Part shown: piece by piece, positions 56,079 to 64,000 of the stretch | Position numbering within the stretch: position 1 is the stretch's first letter | Layout of the letters: every line of letters starts with the position of its first letter | Assembly (NCBI GenBank): GCA_030435675.1 | Contig: CM059625.1 | Location: 9,176,001 to 9,240,000 of the forward strand | Length of the DNA: 64,000 nucleotides | Source of the DNA: Steinernema hermaphroditum | Lineage: Eukaryota > Nematoda > Chromadorea > Rhabditida > Steinernematidae | Reading direction: 5' to 3' | The notes under the pieces: generated by a model | Seen by the model: the letters and a program-made list of their open reading frames with translations, nothing else | The model's database searches: none | Told to the model about the DNA's origin: nothing | Translations under genes and position numbers: made by a program

Positions 56079-58182
56079 GAGGAAGTCGCCAGAACAGATT
56101 GCATGACTCACCGTAATCGAATGTACTGCGTGAAATTATAAACAGACATCGACACTTCAAATGTGCGCAACGCAATAAACTCATTAACATGTTTTGACTA
56201 CCAACCTACTGTAAAACAATAGCCGCCAGACATACTTAAAATATATGTTTTATTTTCACAAACACATAAAGGATCCATCGAATAATCGCCCTTATCCGAA
56301 TTGCACATCCTTTTGTAGTCTCTATGCGGGGTTCGTCAGGAAAAAAAGTAAAAAATGTGCCATCACAGAAAATCCTGAACAGCCTACTCCATCAAAGCAG
56401 GCACTATCGACGAAATATTCTACACAGTATACCCAACGTGTACATATCTGATGCGCATTCCCTTACAAGATTTTTGCATCACACAGCCTCGGGTAGGCGT
56501 ACTTTTTGAGAATCCAAGGGTCATTTTTTCAACATATGGCCTCTATTCCCATGAATTAGAGATAAGCTCGTGGAGTAGTTATGTGAGTATGGTAGCTGTG
56601 AGTAGTAGCTTCCTGCTGCATGTCTCCATAGCCCGTTGTGATACTTAACCAATTCGAAATGATGGAGTTAACAAAACACGGTGATCTGAAAAGGCCGTCT
56701 TTTTGAGATTAGCTCATGTTCTGATATGTGACCGACACAGGGATGGGTGCATCCGGTAGGTAAGACCCAAAGATGCACGTGATCGTCCATAACACAATTA
56801 TTACCATAGGCAGACCGTACATCACTTCGGATTTCGCCAACTCGGGGTGCCAGAAAAATGGTGAAGGATAAATGTAGTCAAGAACCCGCGAATCAGTTTT
56901 GCTGCAAGTTTAAATATGGTGAAAAATGGAATGTTTAATAAAGTATTCCATTTTCAATGTGCCAACCCAATAGAATCCAGTATCGAGAATAGATTAGTCA
57001 AGGAATCGTGATGTTTCAACTATACAGAATATACCAGAAACATCTTTTCGGACAGTATTGTTCAGTTGTTACCCAGCTTTAAACTTAAGTATTAAACCTT
57101 GGAGCTGGTCTCGAAGCCTCGCAGACCAGTCCCAAAACCATTTTGTACCTAATTTTGCATAGTGTAGGAACTCTCTTCGTAAAGGAGGCGACGAAGGAGG
57201 CGATGCTTAAGTCACGTCGCTTTGTTATCAGCCATCTAATTCATACATATCAGATTCTAACAATCAAGTGCTCAGTTAACTGAGTAGCCACAGTAGAAAA
57301 GCATGTCATTGGGGTAGACTTCGCTTCCACCCTGTGGGCAACCTCACAAAACCGCTGAAAAGTTTGCTTAGCGTAGAGGGCACAATTCACAGTGAAAACC
57401 GAAAAGTTTTATCCAGAGCACATTGTTCACAGCTCTTATATATGGCTTCGGCCAAATTCAGGACTCAGTCGGTAAAATGGAAGCCAATTGTGTGAACAAA
57501 GACTAGAGAGAGGTCACTTGCCCAAAACAGTAGAATGTTTTACTTATTGCGCAACACGTGTTTGCTCGTCCGCACTCTTTTTCCGCTCCATTTGTTTTAA
57601 CAAATGTCAATTGATGTTTATTTTTCTTCACACCAACGCTCGAGTCTATGTGCAGAATCCTGTGACATAATCAGAACAAATTGTACAATTGCAATTCGCA
57701 CTTTTTCGACTCGTTGTTTGCTTGAGGTGTGTTTGATTGAGACAATATGGCTGTGACCCCTCTGTTCGCGTTAATAATTACCGCAGTTGGGCTTTCTCGA
57801 TCACTCACGATTTGTTTGCTCTATTTGTGTCCACTTGAATGGTCGTCGTTCGGAACGTCTTTCTTCTGCTTACCCCTTTGCCATTTGCATATGGACGTTT
57901 CCTACTTAGAACAGGCACTTACCACCCCTCAGAGGCACCGTAGCCAAAATTGCTCTCGACCCTCCAATTCGGCGACATGCTCGCCGAATTCGAGCGGCCC
58001 CCTTAGCGCCCTCAGGTCGCTTGTTGACAGTCGCCGGCACTTTCCATTCGAGATTGCACATGCGCATTCACATATTGTCTATGGCCTTTATTCTCCGGCA
58101 CTTGCTCATTGTTTCAGGAGTCCTCTTATCAAGTAAACGCCATTCTTTCTCGCCACTTCCATTATGATCTCGTGAACCGAAC
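56079..58182. other. Intergenic region WDR54 / Tiki gene
   Basis: About 2.1 kb with no supported gene. A 129-codon frame at 57747-58136 with a hydrophobic start sits just upstream of the Tiki start. It lacks homology and splice context, so I treat it as chance. Confidence 0.5.
56174..56179 (+). terminator. Poly(A) signal AATAAA of WDR54
   Basis: The first canonical signal after the WDR54 stop at 56076-56078, giving a 3' UTR of about 100-120 bases. Confidence 0.55.
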
Positions 58183-59960
58183 ATGCGGCCTCTGTTTGTC
58201 ATTCTTGTGCTAAGAACACTGTCTGACTTCGCACTGTCGTTGGAGCTTAACACTGCCGAGTGCTCAAAAAACGAGGTAGCACCGTTTGACCTGTCAAGTG
58301 AACTGCTAATCTTTGTGCGACTTTAGACAAACACTCAGTTTCTGTGGAAGATAACGTCGGATCGTCTTCAAGTTCCAAGTTATCTCTTTGGCACAATCCA
58401 CGTATCGTACAAACAGATATGGAATCAAGGTAAACTCAGCGAAGTGAAAGAACAGTCTAGGTCATGCGAGAAAATTAGCTTCGCTTTGTGCTAATGGCTT
58501 TGGCATAAAGGCTTTGAGTGTGCAGGTCTCCACAGGAGCGATTAGGGGTGCCGCATTATACATAATTGCGTCTATTGTGCTGTTCATGCAGACACTTTAT
58601 AAATTCCAAAAATTTAGTTCCCACCGTTGTAAAGCAAGTCTTCAACAACACGAAAAATGTTATGTTCGAGTTGGAGCTACAGAAAGAAGAAACCTTCAGA
58701 AGACTTGCAAAGTGCAAGAATCTACCCAATCTGGAAAGAATCCATCAGCACATTCCACGAGACCTTTATAATCGCCTTCGAAAATGTAGTTATTCCTTGA
58801 CCGATATAATCAAATCGTAATTTTGCAGATCTGCGTGGTTTTAGAGAGTACGTCTTTCAATGGTTCGCCAGACATTCATCAAATCATCGAGTAGCGCGCG
58901 AAAATGCGAAGAAGTTCTACAAATCTATTTTAGGCAAGCTATTAGGCATCTATAGAACGTTTCACTTTCGCTTACCTGTATCTTTCCGAAAGCTCATGAT
59001 TACTGTTACCTCTTTAGACAATTGGGATCGAAAGAAACCAATCTGGATTTTGTTTATGCTCTATCGTCTGGAACATCCCTTCGAAGACACAGACAGTGTT
59101 CCGATGCTTGACGTTCATCTCGCGCAGTTATCACGAAAAAGCGGCAAACGAGTTTTCGCCTTGGAATCACCTGAGGAACAATGCGACCCTTTGCACTCTG
59201 TTTCTAGTGCTGAAGTAAGTGTAGTCAGTTATGCGATGTGTTAGTAGCATCTCAGGTTGAATTTGCCATCAATTACACACTTTCGTACCTCGAATCCGTT
59301 CGGGAGGAACGTCTATTAACGCTGCGACACGTTAGCAAGCCAGCATACAAAATGACGACCACTTTGAGACTGATCGAAGGATACAAGTGTGGGAGTCTTG
59401 AGGCTACTTTGTCCGATTCGTCTAGTAGTCGTCAGTCTCGCGGATTTGGGCTGAGCTTGGAAGATGACACACGGGCAAAGGAAGTAGGGAAAAGGTGCAA
59501 AAGTAAAAAAGAAAACTAGAGAGATTTAGATCGACACGAAACTCCGCGACGACATAATTTCAAAAAGAAATGTACGAATGACGGAGCGAATTAAGGAATA
59601 TTTGGAGAAGAACCCTCACCAAAGCTTCTTTTTTGCAGTGGGAACAGGTACGACCTCTTCCTGCTTCACCACTTAAACTCTTCTAGGGCACTTCTTCGGA
59701 AATACCAGCATAATAACACTATTGGAGTACGATGGCTATACGGTGTCTGAAGTCAGTCGCAAAGAAAGCGAACTGTATGTCACATTGCCTACACTATTCT
59801 GAATTGAAGTTATAGGAAATTATTGGAGTACCCGGAGAGTAAGAAGTTTAACAGTTTGTGGATAAGAATGACCACCGATGAACCAAAGGAACAACAAGAA
59901 ACGTCATCGGCAGCGAGACCAATGTTCACAGTAATCCTGCTAGTTGTCTTGCTATTGTAG
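58183..59960 (+). CDS. TIKI: Tiki-family membrane metalloprotease (Wnt-inactivating)
   Basis: Vertebrate Tiki (TRABD2) proteins clip the N-terminus of Wnt ligands at the cell surface. Nine exons: 58183-58275, 58327-58429, 58618-58785, 58829-58933, 59018-59214, 59256-59483, 59530-59647, 59687-59774, 59816-59960. They give 414 residues. A signal peptide (MRPLFVILVLRTL) is followed by FLWKITSD and the first metal-site motif PSYLFGTIHVSY (GxxH). ELELQKEETF, AKKFYKSILDNWDRKKPIW and ESPEEQCDPLHS come next. Then EIDTKLRDDIISKRNVRM leads to the second GxxH motif FFFAVGTGHFFGN. The tail MFTVILLVVLLL is a membrane or GPI anchor. Both GxxH motifs of the TraB/Tiki superfamily are intact, so activity is expected. 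The intron 58934-59017 has a GC (GCAAGC) donor. It is needed to keep the ungapped match to Tiki. Confidence 0.92.
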
Positions 59961-60275
59961 GTTTCCAATGTATATAGTAGATAAGATAACATAATAGATG
60001 TGTAAATGAGCCTATATGTGCTAATAACTTCCGGGTATACAACATTTCACTTTCCACCTAATGGTATTTGTTTTATTACATTAAGGACATGGGTGTTGAG
60101 CTAATCAGTAGTTGGAAGAAAGACAGCGGAAATGCGGAGATCAAGAGTTTCCTTTTCGGAAAGGAGATGATGACTGGAAAGTGGACAGTCCATGAGGTCC
60201 ACTGTACGCAGACTGAGAGTCGTACTCGCGGGGCGAACTTTGAGAGCTTCTAAAGCGAACATCACTAAGTAACGC
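59961..60275. other. Short region between convergent genes
   Basis: 3' flanks of the Tiki gene (+) and the Ig gene (-). It is open in several frames, with no recognisable domain. Confidence 0.5.
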
Positions 60276-63125
60276 TCAGGAAACATACGTAAATGGATGA
60301 GGCAGAGTAGAAGACATGGTGAGAAGTTCGTCTTTCGTTGGTTTTCGATTGTCGTGCCACTCCGAAGAGAAGAGATCCCGATTATGGCCAAATTTGTGAA
60401 CACCTCTCGCTTTAAGAAAACTATGGTTCGACTCGGTCATGTCTTCGACAGCAATGCTTTCTTGATGATTCTCTTCCGAACTGCCGTAAAAACTGGGCGT
60501 TTCGAAATGACCAATCATCGAGATCGACGAATCGGCGGCAACTTTCGTCTTGCTTTCCTAAAATGAGCGAGCCTTAGAACGGGACTTTTTATAAAACTGC
60601 ATTCTCTCCCATGTGATCTGGTTCCTCACAGAAAAGTAATCAAAATGAGCGAGGTCGATACGCGTTTTGATGGAAATTACCCAATTTGTGAAGGGAAATT
60701 TCAGTTGCTACAGTTTCACTTCGCAAACAGTGCTCTAACTACTGTATATTACACGCCAACTGTCACTCTTGCTTACTGCTGAAGTGGAAGGTTGTTTGAT
60801 CAATGGCGTCAAGAGTTTCGACTGCTGTTCTTGAACAGTTCGCGAGCGCTGAAGCAGTTGTTCGTTGAAGATCCTTTGGGATGTGTCCAGGAACTTTCCC
60901 TTTGCAGCTGAAATAAGAAACATGCTAGGTTTCGTAAATTTAAATGTTAAGTTTCAATACCTCTTGAAAACCGCCGATCGTACCACTCCTTAAAGCGATA
61001 ACAAGCGAGGCAACAAAATGTCATTAAAAAGCAAAGTGCTACTGTAGACGATACAAACAAGAGGACAACAGTCATCCCTATGCTTGGAGATATGCTTAAA
61101 ATCTTGTCGACAAAAGACTTCACTACAGCGACTTCAGTAGGCACATCGGCTGTGGACATTGTAGACGTTGAGAAAGCATGTTCTTTAGCGCTTACGGTCA
61201 AATTGGGTTTAGCTACCTAAAGGCAGTTTCAGCGTCAGAATTTCGTGTAACCCGACCTGGTCAACATCACTCGTTGATAAGGTAGCAATGACCGTGGCAT
61301 TGTAATCGATTGGGATGCCAGATTCATTTCGGATCGGCCCTCTTTCCTCTGTTTCGTTTCGCACAATATCAACATAAAAGTTCACAGCGTCGCCTGCTTC
61401 TAAGCCACGTCCATAAACTTCTGCTTCGATCATCGCGGCCCTCGAAATGCACTAAACCTGGCTATTGGAATGGTCGGACCATTGGTCACCTGCACACTCG
61501 TGCCCCTTAAGCTGCTGCCATTTAAGGTGACATTTAAAGGGTTCGTTTCAGCAACACGGTCACGGCCATCTGCTAGAATATGACTTCGGTCGATAAGTGG
61601 AAACCCGTTGAGATACACCATAGGCACTTCATAGAATTGCTGACCAGCATAGCAGACCAGCTGCAAATATCACTATTACGCGAAAAAGCACAAATCAAAC
61701 AACTAACCCTCCAAATGTCGTTCCATTCCTCCTCCAAGTTCAACTGAGCAGTTGTTGGGACGTGTACGATGAGTTGGTAGTACACCTTGTCATGAGCTTC
61801 AGCATAACCTTTCCGCTCAGAATCAAAAGGAGACAGCGCGTGACAGGTATAAATGTCACTGTCCAAGGCGACTAGTGATCTACACAGAAAAACTGAGCAA
61901 AAGGTTGTGTATATTTTCTTACCGAAGTCTCAAATTTCCCCACACTTTCTCATAAACACGGTGGGGGTTCTCCATTTCGAAAATGGAAACTGTATTGTTT
62001 CCCTAAAGACTCACAAATTGTGAATCAGTTGCGTCTTGTGTAGTACCTTGGTCCACTTGACAGAAGAGTGAGAGGTAACGCATTCCAGGAGAATCGTTTG
62101 TCCTACAGACGCATGGATGACAATGGGGTTTCTTGGACTTCTTCCTTCAGTTGGGTAGACAATAGCGTTCCTTGGAGTTTCTTCTTTTCCGTGGCCATGT
62201 CGACTGTTCACCTTAAGGATAGTTTTTTTTTGTTCGGAGTAAGAAACAAGACTGCGTACAACGAGAACAGTAGGCTTTGGCGCTCGGCGTGTGTGATTGG
62301 TGTACGGATTCCTCACGACACAGTAGTAATTTCCGGCATCCGAAGGTTGAACCAGCGCTATTTGGAGTCCCGTTAGTGTAACCACAAACCGGCGCTCGCC
62401 TTTTATGATCTGTGTTAGTTGGAATAGAGAAATTTCGATTACTTGTAAGACCCAAGTGGACGCCTTCGTCTCCCTCTTTTTCAAACCACATTATCGCTGG
62501 CGATGGAACAACATCCGGCATTCCAAAGCACGGAATTCGAGTCAGCTGTTCTTGTGTAACGCGGATCATCTGAATAACAACTAATTAAGCAAACGCACCT
62601 CATGAACTCCCCAACCTGCTCTTCGTAGTCATCGAATTTTGTCAAACGGGCTCTTTTGTAATGGACCGGCGCTGAGACAAGACGGGTGTCTATGACGCGT
62701 TTATCGCCCATTTCAATGTTCTTTACCATAGCCGAACACTGGTAATCCCCTTCGGTCTCAAAGCGCGTCCACCCGATTGACAAACTTAAGTGTCCAATGC
62801 TAAACATTGCTAGTCTTCAGTCACCAACCTTCCATTTTTATTGTGGAATAGATTGGTCAATTGATGAAGCTCTGAAACGGGAACTCCATCCTTCATCCAG
62901 TAGATGTCGGTGACTCGAGCCGCGGACCATCCTGGGCCAACCGTGCAAGTCAACTGCGTACTGCGATGCCGTTCGAAGTAAGCGACATTCGACTGCACTG
63001 TAAGCGAAGGAAGCTTCGTTACCGCTAAAGGAACATCATATCATTTTTCCGCCTTCGTCAAGCTTACTATATTCCTCAGCCACTACAGTAACAAATAATA
63101 TAGCAATAATCATTTCCAGCAGCAT
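60276..63125 (-). CDS. Immunoglobulin-superfamily transmembrane protein, subfamily unknown
   Basis: The start at 63125 gives MLLEMIIAILFVTVVAEEYT, a clear signal peptide, after joining exon 63069-63125 to the next over a short intron (GTAAGC...CTTTAG). Ig1 contains STQLTCTVGPGWSAARVTDI, then YWMKDGVPVSE. After an intron ending TTAAG it continues SLSIGWTRFETEGDYQCSAM. Further Ig-like segments are RIPCFGMPDVVPSPAIMWFE with GNYYCVVRNPYTNHTRR (~62.3 kb), ASVGQTILLECVTSHSSVKW (~62.05 kb), and DSDIYTCHALSPF (~61.85 kb). A non-Ig extracellular part follows, then one span (IGMTVVLLFVSSTVALCFLM, ~61.05 kb), a palmitoylatable CCLACYRF and a ~200-residue cytoplasmic tail ending PHPFTYVS at 60276. This is a cell-surface adhesion or receptor protein. 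I cannot assign a named orthologue. Confidence 0.78.
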
Positions 63126-64000
63126 TGTGACCACGATGCCAGAAGGCTCATCATTAGAGGTGAGCAAAAGACGCGAGCCACCAGTCTCTGCAACTAAGTA
63201 ATCGAACACCTCGCAACAACAGTATCGAGATGAACGCGCGAAGGTCACTTCACAAGAATAACTGAAACTCTTCGCAAACATTTACCGTGGATGCATTTAC
63301 AGCCGACACAGCCAATTTCGAATGCGTCGGTTCGTATATTCTACGAATCACACGACCGCCGCCAAACCGGTCTGTTACTAAAATTTTGAAGGTTTATCAA
63401 TGTCGACTAATAGCATGTCAATACAAAAACAGTTTACGCGAAAAAAAATAATCTTTTGATTGCCATGAATTCAAAGCATAACGTTAGCAATGTCCTAAAA
63501 GGATCGTCTACTTTTGCAAAATATCAACTGAAAGCAGTGAGTGGAAAATAAAAAAAATATGCGTATAACTGAACGCAGTTTGCAAGAAGTAAATATCCTC
63601 TTCCAAGTTGCTGTCAAACACGAATCGAATAGTCGCTGTTCATCGAGCACTACTTCTCTCGACGGTTCTCGTCCGACCGGCGCTCAGCCACCTAGGCGCT
63701 TCGATTTAATCAATTGTTATTCCGACCAACTCCTGCGGGTGGTTGATGGCTGAAATTAGTCGCTGCCGGCAACTGGACGATACGACTAAGGGATAGTCGA
63801 GCCGCATTGATATTGCGGTATGCTATAATGTCCACTCAAGGAATTCGCAAGTACCGCTGTCGCGCGGAGAGGCCGTTGGGAGCAATCGTTTATGGACGAT
63901 TATAACCCGCATGGGAGGGGAATAGTGACTCAAAACAACCATAAAGTTGCCAAATCTGACCAGCTTTAACGACTATGCCTTGTCCATGAAATCGGTGAAT
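63126..64000. other. Upstream region of the Ig gene, no gene seen
   Basis: Presumed promoter of the minus-strand Ig gene. Open frames of at most ~70 codons, with no homology that I recognise. Confidence 0.5.

Noticed and set aside
57747..58136. 129-codon ORF with hydrophobic start upstream of the Tiki gene
   Set aside because: No homology, no consistent splice context, and composition changes abruptly after ~50 codons. Probably chance.
1..64000. CRISPR arrays, prokaryotic operons, toxin-antitoxin or phage-like systems
   Set aside because: The gene structure is fully eukaryotic with spliceosomal introns. No regular spaced repeats, ribosome-binding sites or prokaryotic gene clusters are present.

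Overview
The window is nuclear DNA from an animal and very probably from a nematode. The coding genes are split by many tiny introns, most of them 38 to 52 bases and ending in TTTTAG, TTTCAG or TTTGCAG. The gene content is metazoan. A nearly unmistakable UNC-8-type degenerin channel and a PAR-motif (MOD-1-like) Cys-loop channel point to Nematoda. A clear NELF-A gene, a subunit of a complex that C. elegans lacks, favours an early-branching (clade I, Trichuris/Trichinella-like) worm. That placement is an inference from gene content only.

Layout. 0-2.8 kb: upstream DNA with no gene I can support. 2.8-5.4 kb (+): an ANKFN1/Wide-awake-type FN3 and Ras-association protein, seen here without ankyrin repeats. 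5.7-13.6 kb (-): a complete Slit gene (four LRR blocks, EGF repeats, laminin G, cystine knot), converging tail to tail with the previous gene. 13.6-19.3 kb: a gene-poor, repeat-rich islet with a perfect 20-bp palindrome, a self-complementary minisatellite and a decayed non-LTR reverse-transcriptase tail. 19.3-19.6 kb (+): a small single-membrane-span protein. 20.0-22.8 kb (+): a ligand-gated anion channel. 23.4-26.6 kb (-): a KIF19/kinesin-8-type motor. 29.5-32.4 kb (+): the type I regulatory subunit of protein kinase A, with an alternative first exon. 33.6-36.5 kb (+): unc-8. 37.2-38.8 kb (+): a Ly-6/three-finger, probably GPI-anchored protein assembled here from five exons. 38.9-41.8 kb (-): an unrecognised protein with two membrane segments. 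42.3-47.3 kb (-): a nephrin/SYG-2-type Ig adhesion receptor. 47.3-52.2 kb: a gene-poor gap. 52.2-54.0 kb (+): NELF-A. 54.7-56.1 kb (+): WDR54. 58.2-60.0 kb (+): a Tiki-family Wnt-cleaving metalloprotease. 60.3-63.1 kb (-): an Ig-domain transmembrane protein of unknown subfamily.

Many of the genes belong to nervous-system wiring and signalling: Slit guidance, SYG-2/nephrin adhesion, ligand-gated and degenerin channels, a Ly-6 protein that could modulate channels, PKA-R, and a Wnt-inactivating protease. They are independent transcription units on both strands, not an operon, although NELF-A and WDR54 lie head to tail 0.7 kb apart. I did not find a prokaryote-like novel system. The most notable points are NELF-A in a nematode, a PKA-R isoform that would lack the docking domain and carry a myristoylation-type N-terminus, a 65-bp dispersed repeat and a 12-bp-stem hairpin around NELF-A/WDR54, and the palindrome/minisatellite islet.
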